NCBI GenBank assembly: GCA_020061995.1
Contig: JAGUXE010000312.1
Location: 1 to 8,604 of the forward strand
Direction of reading: 5' to 3'
DNA from: Ignavibacteriales bacterium
GTDB lineage: Bacteria; Bacteroidota; Ignavibacteria; Ignavibacteriales; Ignavibacteriaceae
DNA: 8,604 bases
Below are positions 1-6,578 of this stretch, one piece after another; position 1 is the first letter of the stretch, and every line of letters begins with the position of its first letter. A program made the translations under genes and the position numbers. Under the pieces are notes generated by a model. That model searched no databases. It was not told where the DNA came from and saw nothing but the letters and a program-made list of their open reading frames with translations.

Positions 1-417
1 AAAGACAGAATCTAAACTTGTTGTAGTATCAATTTCCATCAGAAATTTTTGGTGTGTTTTAGTCGAAAAGAATAAACTTTCAGGACTAAAAGTTCCTGAT
101 GTTAAAGGTATAAATGGATCTAAAGAACGATTACTAAGACTGTCGAATGATTTTCGTATACTATCAACGTAGGATGTGTTAACAAAAGCGATAAGATCAT
201 CTAGATTATTAGTAAATTTTTCATTCTTCTTGAAATAAAGTAATTGAGCCTCTCTCAAATTTTTCATCCTGAGTCTAGCTTCTGTTTTATTATACTTCTC
301 AACTGCCACAATTTCCCGCGGTTCAACAATCGCGACTTGAATTAAAATAACCACTAATATTGCAACAACCACATATAATGCTGCATGAATATACCACGGG
401 TCTTGATGTTTGATCAT
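1..417 (-). CDS. Membrane-anchored protein of unknown function, pseudopilin-like (3' end outside window)
   Basis: An open frame runs from an ATG at 417 to the left edge, giving 139 residues with no stop. The start is supported by GGAGGA (426-421) three bases upstream. A short N-terminal stretch is followed by one strongly hydrophobic segment at about residues 11-30, then a charged, probably helical stretch (about 32-65) with RMKNLREAQLLYF at 50-62 and a hydrophilic domain. The pattern of an N-terminal membrane helix, then 'R..lreAqllYf.kn.kft..lddLiaFv' (50-79), resembles the helix-plus-Y/L pattern of type II secretion or type IV pilin-like proteins. However, there is no prepilin peptidase motif (Gly before Phe-Thr-x-x-Glu) and the N-terminus is not pilin-like. 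It follows the ComEA-like gene by 15 bases, so the two are probably co-transcribed. I do not recognise the family; the pilin comparison is inference. The topology is probably a short cytoplasmic tail with a periplasmic C-terminus. Confidence 0.7.
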   Translation of the reverse strand, partial: MIKHQDPWYIHAALYVVVAILVVILIQVAIVEPREIVAVEKYNKTEARLRMKNLREAQLLYFKKNEKFTNNLDDLIAFVNTSYVDSIRKSFDSLSNRSLDPFIPLTSGTFSPESLFFSTKTHQKFLMEIDTTTSLDSVF

Positions 418-432
418 TGTTCCTCCGAACGA

Positions 433-945
433 TTATTTTTCGTTTTCAATAAAAATTAAATCTTTAAATTTCTCAAATTTTGCAGAGCCTATTCCTTTTA
501 CTTGTAGAAGTTCTCTTATTGAAGTAAACTTTCCTCTGCTTTTGCGATATTCAATAATTCTTTCCGCTGTTTTTTGACCAATTCCAGGAAGTGTCATTAA
601 TTGTTCAATCCCCGCTGTATTAATATTAACCTTTCCGGATATTTTTGCTTTTACAGTAGATTTAGAATTAAAATCGGCATTGTTAAAATCTAAAACTTCC
701 TGCTTATAGTCAATATTGGGGACTGTAATTTTGTTTAAAGTTTCACCCTTGAAACTATCCCGAGAGGCAATATTAAAAAGACTATCCTCACTTGAATAGT
801 CATAATTAAGCTCTTCGGGAGAATTTTCTGAAATAAGGAAATCATATGTCATTCCGGCTAAAAACATAAAAATTATGAAAAGAAATACTTTCATTTCTAT
901 ATCACTAAAACCGTGTGAATTAGCAATTTTTTTTAACTTCGACAT
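433..945 (-). CDS. ComEA-like membrane-anchored helix-hairpin-helix DNA-binding protein
   Basis: The gene encodes 170 residues. A hydrophobic segment at about 17-37 looks like an uncleaved membrane anchor. It is followed by an acidic, low-complexity linker (about 38-100) and a C-terminal tandem helix-hairpin-helix domain (about 103-167). The domain opens with VNINTA (106-111), the signature of ComEA-type HhH domains. The first hairpin is LPGIGQKTA (119-127) and the second VKGIGSAKF (149-157). Known ComEA proteins bind incoming double-stranded DNA at the outer face of the membrane during transformation. Anchor-linker-HhH order and length fit this, but many bacteria carry ComEA-domain proteins with no proven competence role, so no symbol is given. 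The start ATG has no clear Shine-Dalgarno and sits two bases from a perfect 14-base palindrome (947-960). It lies 50 bases after dnaJ, so it may be read through from the heat-shock operon or have its own promoter. The family call is firm; the role is inferred. Confidence 0.88.
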   Translation of the reverse strand: MSKLKKIANSHGFSDIEMKVFLFIIFMFLAGMTYDFLISENSPEELNYDYSSEDSLFNIASRDSFKGETLNKITVPNIDYKQEVLDFNNADFNSKSTVKAKISGKVNINTAGIEQLMTLPGIGQKTAERIIEYRKSRGKFTSIRELLQVKGIGSAKFEKFKDLIFIENEK

Positions 946-946
946 A

Positions 947-960
947 AGATTTATAAATCT
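947..960. repeat. Perfect 14-base palindrome in front of the ComEA-like gene
   Basis: AGATTTATAAATCT is its own reverse complement (7 bp arms, no spacer). It ends one base short of the start codon of the minus-strand ComEA-like gene, where the ribosome would bind. It could be an operator or simply an AT-rich coincidence; no known binding motif is recognised. Confidence 0.4.
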
Positions 961-995
961 GATTAAAAAGTCACTTTTAGAATTTTACCAATTAT

Positions 996-2147
996 CTATA
1001 GTCCAAATTTCTTGAAAAAATTTTTGTCGTCGGTAGTTCCTGATCCTTTTATATTAGGCATCTCCATAAGTTGTTTCAACAAATCTTTTTCTTTAGAATT
1101 AATCTTCTTCGGAACAATGATATTTACTCGGACCAATTCATCTCCGGCTCCGTGAGAATTTAAATGTTGAATTCCCTTTTCCCTCATTCGCAGTAATTTG
1201 CCAGGTTGAGTTCCGGCTTCAATTTTCAATCGCGCTTTGCCTGTTAAGGTTGGAACTTCAACTTCAACGCCTAGAACAATGTCGGGATAGCTAATATACA
1301 GTTCGTAAAGAATATCATCTCCTTCACGGACAAAATATTCATGAGATTGTTCCTGAAAAATCACAATAATATCCCCTGACTGCCCACCCCTTAAACCTTG
1401 ATTTCCTTCACCGCGTAAGGTCATATAACTACCCTCAGAAACCCCGGCAGGTACGTTAATCCTTATTGTAGCTTCTTCGTTTATTCTTCCGTCACCATGA
1501 CATTTTTTGCATGGCTTCTCAACTACCTGCCCTTCACCGTTACAATTAGCACAAGGTTGAATATTAACAAACTGTCCAAATACTGATCTAGATACCGAGC
1601 GAACTTCTCCGGCACCATTACATACGTTACATGTTTTTAATGAACTTCCACTCTCTGCACCATTACCTGCACAATCAGGACATTTAACAAATTTTTTAAT
1701 TTTGATTTTTTTTGTAGTTCCAGTTGCAATTTCTTCAAGTGTAAGTTTAAGGTTAACCCTGAGATCAGAGCCGGGTGTTCCCCGCTGTCTTCCTCTCCCA
1801 CGCGAACGTTGACCCCCGGCAGAACCGAAGAAATCATCAAAAATAGATGACCCACCGAAGATGTCAGAAAAATGAGAGAAAATATCATTAATGTTTGAGA
1901 ACCCATGAAAATCTTGTCCACCCCTCAAACCGCTATGTCCATAACGATCATATTTGGCACGTTTGTCATCATCACCTAAGACTTCATACGCTTCAGTTGC
2001 TTCTTTGAATTTATCCTCAGCCTCTTTATTATCCGGATTCCGATCCGGATGGAATTGCATTGCAATCTTTCTATAATTCTTTTTTATATCATCTTTTGAT
2101 GCATTCTTCTCAACACCCAGCACCTCATAATAATCGCGCTTTTCCAT
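996..2147 (-). CDS. dnaJ: Chaperone protein DnaJ (Hsp40)
   Basis: This is a full-length type I DnaJ of 383 residues, the cytoplasmic co-chaperone that delivers unfolded clients to DnaK and stimulates its ATPase. All family domains appear in order. The J domain (about 5-70) has the HPD triad at 33-35. A Gly/Phe-rich linker (about 71-127) includes a run of Arg/Gly (112-123). The zinc-binding domain has four CxxCxGxG repeats at 156-163 (CPDCAGNG), 173-180 (CNVCNGAG), 199-206 (CANCNGEG) and 213-220 (CKKCHGDG). The C-terminal substrate-binding domains run from about 225 to 345. All eight zinc cysteines are present. The start ATG lies two bases after the grpE stop, with AAGGA inside the end of grpE, which fits translational coupling. 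It is the last heat-shock gene of hrcA-grpE-dnaJ, and dnaK is not in the window. Confidence 0.98.
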   Translation of the reverse strand: MEKRDYYEVLGVEKNASKDDIKKNYRKIAMQFHPDRNPDNKEAEDKFKEATEAYEVLGDDDKRAKYDRYGHSGLRGGQDFHGFSNINDIFSHFSDIFGGSSIFDDFFGSAGGQRSRGRGRQRGTPGSDLRVNLKLTLEEIATGTTKKIKIKKFVKCPDCAGNGAESGSSLKTCNVCNGAGEVRSVSRSVFGQFVNIQPCANCNGEGQVVEKPCKKCHGDGRINEEATIRINVPAGVSEGSYMTLRGEGNQGLRGGQSGDIIVIFQEQSHEYFVREGDDILYELYISYPDIVLGVEVEVPTLTGKARLKIEAGTQPGKLLRMREKGIQHLNSHGAGDELVRVNIIVPKKINSKEKDLLKQLMEMPNIKGSGTTDDKNFFKKFGL

Positions 2148-2149
2148 CG

Positions 2150-2812
2150 TTACTCGTTTCCTTCATTGTTATTTTCTGATTGCTTCTGGTTCTGTTCAAC
2201 CCCTGAATCATCGCTTACAATTACTTTTGAATGTCTTATTACTTTATCTTTATAAATGTAACCCGTTTCTATCTCATCCAAAACTGTATGAGGACTGACA
2301 CCTTCAGCCGGTCTTTGCAACATTGCTTCATGGTATTGGACATCGAACGGAAAACCAACAGCATCAATCTTTTTAACTCCCTGGTCTTCAATTAGTTTCA
2401 TAAATTTTTCATAAATCATTTTTACACCATTAAGAACCGTATTAATATCTTTAGCATCAGTTGAATGTTTAATCGATCTTTCAAAATCATCAATTACAGG
2501 AAGTAGTTTTACAATAAAACTCTCTGCTGCATATTTTAACAAATTTAATTGATCATTTTCGGTTCTTCTTTTGTAATTATCGAATTCTGCAATTTTTCTG
2601 ATTAACCGATCTTTATGGTCGGTTAATTCATTTTCTAATTCAGTAATCTTTTTTTTCGAATTTAACATCTCGTCACTTTCAATCAATTTTTCAGTATTAG
2701 GATCTTCACTATTTAAATTTTCTTCTTTTAATACTTCTTGAGAAGTTTCAGTTTCTTCCTTAATATTTTGTGAATTATAATCTTCGTTCATTTCATCGAG
2801 TTTTTCTTCCAT
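2150..2812 (-). CDS. grpE: Nucleotide exchange factor GrpE
   Basis: The gene encodes 220 residues and matches GrpE, the cytoplasmic dimer that releases ADP from DnaK. A disordered, highly acidic N-terminus (about 1-50) leads into a long coiled-coil helix (about 50-105) with the family motif AEFDNYKRR (75-83). [10 protein letters not shown] (103-112) and a C-terminal beta domain (about 150-200) follow; the latter contains FDVQYHEAM (156-164) and [17 protein letters not shown] (184-200). The tail after 200 is Asn/Gln/Glu-rich and probably disordered. The ATG is well supported by AGGAGG four to five bases upstream, which overlaps the hrcA stop codon. It lies between hrcA and dnaJ in one transcription unit, so it is expected to share heat-shock control by HrcA or by promoters upstream of hrcA. 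Confidence 0.97.
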   Translation of the reverse strand: MEEKLDEMNEDYNSQNIKEETETSQEVLKEENLNSEDPNTEKLIESDEMLNSKKKITELENELTDHKDRLIRKIAEFDNYKRRTENDQLNLLKYAAESFIVKLLPVIDDFERSIKHSTDAKDINTVLNGVKMIYEKFMKLIEDQGVKKIDAVGFPFDVQYHEAMLQRPAEGVSPHTVLDEIETGYIYKDKVIRHSKVIVSDDSGVEQNQKQSENNNEGNE

Positions 2813-2816
2813 TAAT

Positions 2817-2823
2817 TCCTCCT
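2817..2823 (-). promoter_or_regulatory. grpE Shine-Dalgarno overlapping the hrcA stop codon
   Basis: On the minus strand, AGGAGGA (2823-2817) lies four bases before the grpE ATG. It overlaps the hrcA stop TAG (2824-2822), so a ribosome finishing hrcA is placed directly on the grpE start. This fixes the grpE start and suggests translational coupling of repressor and co-chaperone. Confidence 0.75.
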
Positions 2824-3865
2824 AAGTTTTTGTCAAATAATCTGATAACATTTTAGAAATGTAATCAACAATAGCAACTATTTTTGAGTATTCCATTCGT
2901 TTTGGACCAACAACACCGAGCGTTCCAACCAAATCTCCGATTTTATATTCCTTAGTAACCAAACTATACTCATCAAGTTTATCTAATTGGTTTTCACTAC
3001 CTATGGTTATAAAAACGTTCTGATTAGCCGACTCATTTTTCTTTTCGAAGAAATGAATGATAATATCCTTTTCTTCCATTAACTCAACAACACCTTGCAA
3101 TTTTCCGGGAGTTTCAAATTCGGGCTGCTTCATTAAATTTTTTGCGCCGGTAATTAAAACCTTGCTTTCAGACTTAATATCTTTAAATATTTTATCGGCT
3201 GAATCAATAAATAGAGTCAGCATAGGTTTATCATCAATCGGGATATCTTTTAATCTCTCTCTCACGGTAGATCTTATTTCAGAAAGCTTTAATCCTGCTA
3301 ATCTTTCATTCAAGATTTGTTGAATTTGAAGTAATTGACTATCCGTAATTGAATAAGATAGTTCCAATGTAATCGTTTTTACCAAACCTGAACGGATGCT
3401 TAAAACAGCCATCATTCTGTTTGACGTTAGAATTATCAATTGAATTTTTTCAAGCACTCCGCTATCAAGGCTTGGATATAGAACGCATGCTAATTGATTA
3501 GTAATACTGCTTAAAAGTTTAGCCGTAATATTTAATAAATCATCCGAATCAGTAAACTGATTATCAAGATGTTTATTTATTTTATGTTTTTCCGATTGAG
3601 TGAGCTTCTGAATATCCATCAATGAATCGACATATAAACGATAGCCTTTATCAGTCGGAATTCTTCCGGCAGAGGTATGCGGATGATTGATAAAACCTGA
3701 ATCTTCCAAATCAGACATAATATTTCTTACCGTTGCAGGCGAAATTCCCATGTCATACTTTTTGGTTAAAATTCTAGAACCAACCGGTGAAGCAGTTAAA
3801 ATAAACTGCTGCACGATATACCTTAATACGTTTTTTTCTCTTTCGTTAAGCTCTTCGTTTATCAT
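2822..3865 (-). CDS. hrcA: Heat-inducible transcription repressor HrcA
   Basis: This 347-residue protein has the usual HrcA length. HrcA is a dimeric repressor that binds CIRCE operators (TTAGCACTC-N9-GAGTGCTAA) and loses activity when GroEL is occupied by unfolded protein. The N-terminal winged helix (about 5-80) has SPVGSRILTKKYDMGISP (26-43) and ATVRNIMSDLEDSGFI (44-59). The hallmark HPHTSAGRIPTDKGYR follows at 61-76. The central GAF-like domain and the dimerisation/inserted region fill the rest, ending near YSKIVAIVDYISKML. It is the first gene of hrcA-grpE-dnaJ. The ATG has no strong Shine-Dalgarno. A TATAAT box lies 35 bases upstream, and a degenerate CIRCE-like element lies about 125 bases upstream, which would allow autoregulation if functional. 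Confidence 0.97.
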   Translation of the reverse strand: MINEELNEREKNVLRYIVQQFILTASPVGSRILTKKYDMGISPATVRNIMSDLEDSGFINHPHTSAGRIPTDKGYRLYVDSLMDIQKLTQSEKHKINKHLDNQFTDSDDLLNITAKLLSSITNQLACVLYPSLDSGVLEKIQLIILTSNRMMAVLSIRSGLVKTITLELSYSITDSQLLQIQQILNERLAGLKLSEIRSTVRERLKDIPIDDKPMLTLFIDSADKIFKDIKSESKVLITGAKNLMKQPEFETPGKLQGVVELMEEKDIIIHFFEKKNESANQNVFITIGSENQLDKLDEYSLVTKEYKIGDLVGTLGVVGPKRMEYSKIVAIVDYISKMLSDYLTKT

Positions 3866-3888
3866 ATACTTTAAGATTAAAATGCTTG

Positions 3889-3906
3889 CAAATATACAAA
3901 ATTATA
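3889..3906 (-). promoter_or_regulatory. Candidate hrcA operon promoter (-10 region)
   Basis: Reading the minus strand, a perfect TATAAT occurs at 3906-3901, overlapped by two matches to the Bacteroidota -7 box TAnnTTTG: TAATTTTG (3904-3897) and TATATTTG (3896-3889). They lie 24-40 bases before the hrcA ATG, a good distance. No convincing -35 or -33 TTG element is found at the normal spacing, and the region is AT-rich, so the call is tentative. Confidence 0.4.
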
Positions 3907-3989
3907 TATAAACAGCATGAATTAGAAGAAAATCAAATCGACTCATCTAACCTCAAATTGCCAAGTAGTGTGAAAATCAATTAAATCTT

Positions 3990-4019
3990 TCGGCACCCAT
4001 TAGATGAATGGAGTGCTAA
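3990..4019. promoter_or_regulatory. CIRCE-like HrcA operator with one perfect and one degenerate arm
   Basis: GAGTGCTAA at 4011-4019 is an exact right arm of the CIRCE operator. Facing it, TCGGCACCC (3990-3998) matches the left arm TTAGCACTC at six of nine positions, including the GCAC core. The spacer is 12 bases rather than the usual 9. The two arms also form an imperfect palindrome: GCAC plus CCATT (3993-4001) pairs with AATGG plus GTGC (4007-4016), leaving only A4012 unpaired. The position between hrcA and purM, next to the gene for the cognate repressor, raises its plausibility. Non-canonical spacing and the distance from hrcA (about 125 bases) argue for caution: it may be a decayed site. 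Confidence 0.5.
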
Positions 4020-4045
4020 AATGGTTCAATCGGAATTAGTTTTAG

Positions 4046-4078
4046 TTTTGTTTAATTATTCCTAAAATGATAACTTTA
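4046..4078 (+). promoter_or_regulatory. Candidate purM promoter, Bacteroidota type
   Basis: TTTTG at 4046-4050 is followed after 20 bases by TAACTTTA (4071-4078), one mismatch from the TAnnTTTG box typical of Bacteroidota primary-sigma promoters, with nearly ideal spacing. It lies about 47 bases before the purM start codon and does not overlap the CIRCE-like element, which sits upstream of it. Confidence 0.45.
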
Positions 4079-4124
4079 GCAAAGATATTATTATTTTCTT
4101 AAAACCGACTAATGGATTTTCAAA

Positions 4125-5120
4125 GTGAAAAATAGTTATAAAAATGCAGGTGTAAATATTCAAGCCGGTGATGAAACGGTTCAACGAATAAAAGGTTATG
4201 CGAAATCAACATTTAACAAAAATGTTTTGTCGGATATCGGTATGTTCGGCGGCTTTTATGAAATTGATTTGAGTAAATATCGGAAACCGGTTTTAGTTTC
4301 AAGTGTCGATGGTGTTGGGACTAAGTTAAAAATTGCAATTGAACTCAACAAGCATGAAACTATAGGTCAAGATTTGGTTAATCATTGTGTTAATGATATT
4401 GCTGTATGTGGTGCCGAACCTCTTTACTTTTTAGATTATCTCGCATTTGGAAAACTTTTTCCCGATAAAGCTGAAACTATTATAAAAGGATTTTCAATAG
4501 CATGTAAAGAAAATGGATGCGCATTAATCGGCGGTGAAACCGCTGAGATGCCGGGTTTATATAATGAAGATGACTATGACCTTTCGGGAACAATTGTAGG
4601 AATTGTTGAGAAAGATGAAATTATTAACGGTGCTGACATAACATCTGGGGATGTTTTAATTGGTTTCAATTCAAACGGTCTTCATACAAATGGATATTCC
4701 CTTGCGAGACATGTTCTACAACAAAAATATTCATTCAAAGATCACTTATCTATTATCAACAATATTCTTGGCGATGAACTTTTGAAGATTCACAAATCTT
4801 ATCTCCCTTTAATTAAACTTTTGAAACAGATTAAAGTGATAAAGGGATTTTCTCATATCACTGGTGGCGGAATTATTGGTAACACAAAAAGAATTATTCC
4901 GCTGGGACTTTCGTTAAATATTGAATGGAACAAATGGGACTTACCTGCAATTTTTAGATTAATTCAAGAAACCGGTAAGGTTGATGATGACGAGATGCGA
5001 GAAGTTTTTAATTGTGGAATTGGTCTAGTTGCTGTGGTTTCGAGTAATGACGTTGAAATAGTTCTAAATGAAGCTGCCGGATTGAATGAAACCGGAATAG
5101 TTTTGGGAAATGTTCAATAA
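4125..5120 (+). CDS. purM: Phosphoribosylformylglycinamidine cyclo-ligase (AIR synthetase)
   Basis: The 331-residue protein matches PurM, which converts FGAM plus ATP to aminoimidazole ribonucleotide, the fifth step of purine biosynthesis, in the cytoplasm. Signatures appear in family order: VDGVGTK (61-67), NDIAVCGAEPLYFLDYLA (90-107), GGETAEMPG (136-144), SNGLHTNGYSLAR (183-195), HITGGGIIGN (244-253) and FNCGIGLVAV (295-304). The length suits the shorter bacterial form (the E. coli protein is about 345). The start is GTG: an in-frame TAA at 4110-4112 rules out any upstream ATG, and residues from the GTG align with the family's usual SYKNAGV opening. The Shine-Dalgarno is weak. No other pur gene is adjacent, so purM stands alone in this window, divergent from hrcA. 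The enzyme call is firm. Confidence 0.97.
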   Translation: MKNSYKNAGVNIQAGDETVQRIKGYAKSTFNKNVLSDIGMFGGFYEIDLSKYRKPVLVSSVDGVGTKLKIAIELNKHETIGQDLVNHCVNDIAVCGAEPLYFLDYLAFGKLFPDKAETIIKGFSIACKENGCALIGGETAEMPGLYNEDDYDLSGTIVGIVEKDEIINGADITSGDVLIGFNSNGLHTNGYSLARHVLQQKYSFKDHLSIINNILGDELLKIHKSYLPLIKLLKQIKVIKGFSHITGGGIIGNTKRIIPLGLSLNIEWNKWDLPAIFRLIQETGKVDDDEMREVFNCGIGLVAVVSSNDVEIVLNEAAGLNETGIVLGNVQ

Positions 5121-5129
5121 TCCTAAATA

Positions 5130-5169
5130 CTCATTAAATGATTAGATTTATTGTCAATGAGAATTTTTT
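5130..5169 (+). terminator. Possible weak terminator after purM
   Basis: CTCATT (5130-5135) can pair with AATGAG (5156-5161), with an inner AAAT/ATTT pairing in the 20-base loop. A run of six T follows at 5164-5169. The stem is short and AT-rich, so it may not terminate efficiently, but its position ten bases after the purM stop fits a boundary between purM and the next genes. Confidence 0.35.
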
Positions 5170-5206
5170 GATAAGTTCCAGAAATATTATTTTATAAGAA
5201 AAAATT

Positions 5207-6565
5207 ATGTTTATAGATACACATGCCCATCTATTTTATCCTAACTTCAATGGTGAATTGGATGGTGTAATTGAAAATGCCTTAAATGTTGGAGTTGAAA
5301 AGATAATTGTTCCCGCAACAGATTTGGCAAGTTGTGCACAGGTAATTCAACTAATCGATAAATATCCCCAAGTTTATGGAACTGTCGGAATTCATCCACA
5401 TGATTCTCGTGAGTGGACTAATGACATTCTGAATGAACTTGAAAATTTATCCAAACACCCGAAAATAGTTGCAATAGGTGAAATTGGTTTAGATTATTAT
5501 TATGATTTTTCACCTAAAGAAAAACAGATGGAAGCATTACATGCTCAAATCAATCTAGCTTTAAAACTAAATTTACCGGTGGTTATTCATAATCGTGATG
5601 CCGATGAAGATGTTTTTTCAATAATGAATCATTATTCCTCAAAAGGCTTACGTGCTCAATTGCATTGCTTTAATGCTTCCGCTGAACATGCTCGCGAATA
5701 TGTAAAGATGGGGTATTTTATTTCATTCACAGGAAATATAACTTTCAAAAAAGCTGACTATTTAAGGCAGATTGCAACATCTGTTTCTTTAGAGCATTTG
5801 TTGTTGGAAACTGATTCACCTTTTATGACACCTGTTCCCTATCGCGGCAAAAGAAACGATCCTTCAAATATTCCAATAATTGCAAAAATGCTTGCCGAAC
5901 TTCACCATGTTTCAGTTAATGACATTTCACGAATAACAAGCTACAATACATTTAAACTTTTTGGAATTGGAAATAAACCTAAAACTTCATTCACTTATCA
6001 GATCGGTAATTCGTTATACATAAATGTAACAAACAGATGTAATGCCGATTGCTATTTTTGTGATCACAAAGGTGAAGCTGTAATTAGTGGTTACAATTTG
6101 AAAATGTCTAAAAATGAAGAACCCCCCGCTGAAGTTTACATCAATGAAATTGGAGATCCGTCAAGTTATGATGAAATTGTTTTTTGTGGCTATGGCGAAC
6201 CGACTATAAGGTGGGAATTTGTTAAAGAAGTTGCAACATATGTTAAAAATAACGGTGGCGTAACTAGAATGAATACAGACGGACATGGTTCGATTATTAA
6301 CAAAAAAAATATTACTTCTGAAATGAAGGGTTTAATTGATTCAGTTTCGATAAGCCTAAATGCGGTTACACCCGAAAAATATTCTCAAATTATGAATGTT
6401 GAAAAAGAATTATTCAGTGAGATGTTAAACTTTGCAGTTGAATCAAAAAAGTATGTAGAGAGAGTTATATTATCGATAGTCGATATAGATGATGCAGAAA
6501 TTGAAACAGCTAAAAAAATTGTAACTGAACTTGGACTTGAATTTAGAATCCGTCATTATTTTTAA
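5207..6565 (+). CDS. TatD family metal-dependent hydrolase fused to a radical SAM domain
   Basis: This single 452-residue frame joins two enzymes. Residues 1 to about 256 are a complete TatD hydrolase, a TIM-barrel metallonuclease family. It has the metal-binding DTHAH at 4-8 (H6, H8), GIHPHD (61-66), GEIGLDYYYD (91-100, with E92), VIHNRD (126-131, with H128), LHCFN (152-156, with H153) and ETDSP (201-205, with D203). Residues from about 262 form a compact radical SAM domain. It has CNADCYFC (278-285), the CxxxCxxC motif for a 4Fe-4S cluster, GYGEPT (328-333) in the place of the SAM-binding GGEPT motif, and NTDGHG (356-361). No further cysteine cluster follows the domain. Stand-alone radical SAM proteins encoded beside tatD are a known family of unknown function, as I recall, and this looks like the fused form. 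The ATG has only a weak AAGAAA upstream. It lies 13 bases before dacB. The domain calls are firm; the substrate is unknown. Confidence 0.93.
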   Translation: MFIDTHAHLFYPNFNGELDGVIENALNVGVEKIIVPATDLASCAQVIQLIDKYPQVYGTVGIHPHDSREWTNDILNELENLSKHPKIVAIGEIGLDYYYDFSPKEKQMEALHAQINLALKLNLPVVIHNRDADEDVFSIMNHYSSKGLRAQLHCFNASAEHAREYVKMGYFISFTGNITFKKADYLRQIATSVSLEHLLLETDSPFMTPVPYRGKRNDPSNIPIIAKMLAELHHVSVNDISRITSYNTFKLFGIGNKPKTSFTYQIGNSLYINVTNRCNADCYFCDHKGEAVISGYNLKMSKNEEPPAEVYINEIGDPSSYDEIVFCGYGEPTIRWEFVKEVATYVKNNGGVTRMNTDGHGSIINKKNITSEMKGLIDSVSISLNAVTPEKYSQIMNVEKELFSEMLNFAVESKKYVERVILSIVDIDDAEIETAKKIVTELGLEFRIRHYF

Positions 6566-6578
6566 ACAAAGGGGAAAA

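Noticed and set aside
966..978. Hairpin AAAAGT/ACTTTT after dnaJ as an intrinsic terminator
   Set aside because: The stem is five to six A/T-dominated pairs with an extremely small loop and no clean T-run, so it is too weak to call.
1637..1921. Minus-strand open frame of 94 codons inside dnaJ
   Set aside because: It lies wholly within dnaJ, which has every conserved family motif, and its translation has no recognisable domain. It is an off-frame shadow.
3057..3323. Plus-strand open frame opposite hrcA
   Set aside because: It is antisense to an intact conserved hrcA, with low-complexity Ser/Leu/Ile translation and no ribosome-binding evidence.
3687..3911. Plus-strand open frame running from hrcA into the intergenic region
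   Set aside because: Most of it is antisense to the conserved winged-helix part of hrcA; the rest is AT-rich intergenic sequence.
3943..4007. Inverted repeat TCATCTAA (3943-3950) / TTAGATGA (4000-4007)
   Set aside because: Only eight bases match across a 49-base gap with no extension on either side, which is expected by chance in AT-rich DNA.
6531..6578. Sixteen-residue N-terminal extension of dacB from a TTG
   Set aside because: It overlaps the end of the preceding gene, has no Shine-Dalgarno, and would place charged residues before a signal peptide that starts naturally at the ATG at 6579 behind AAAGGGG.
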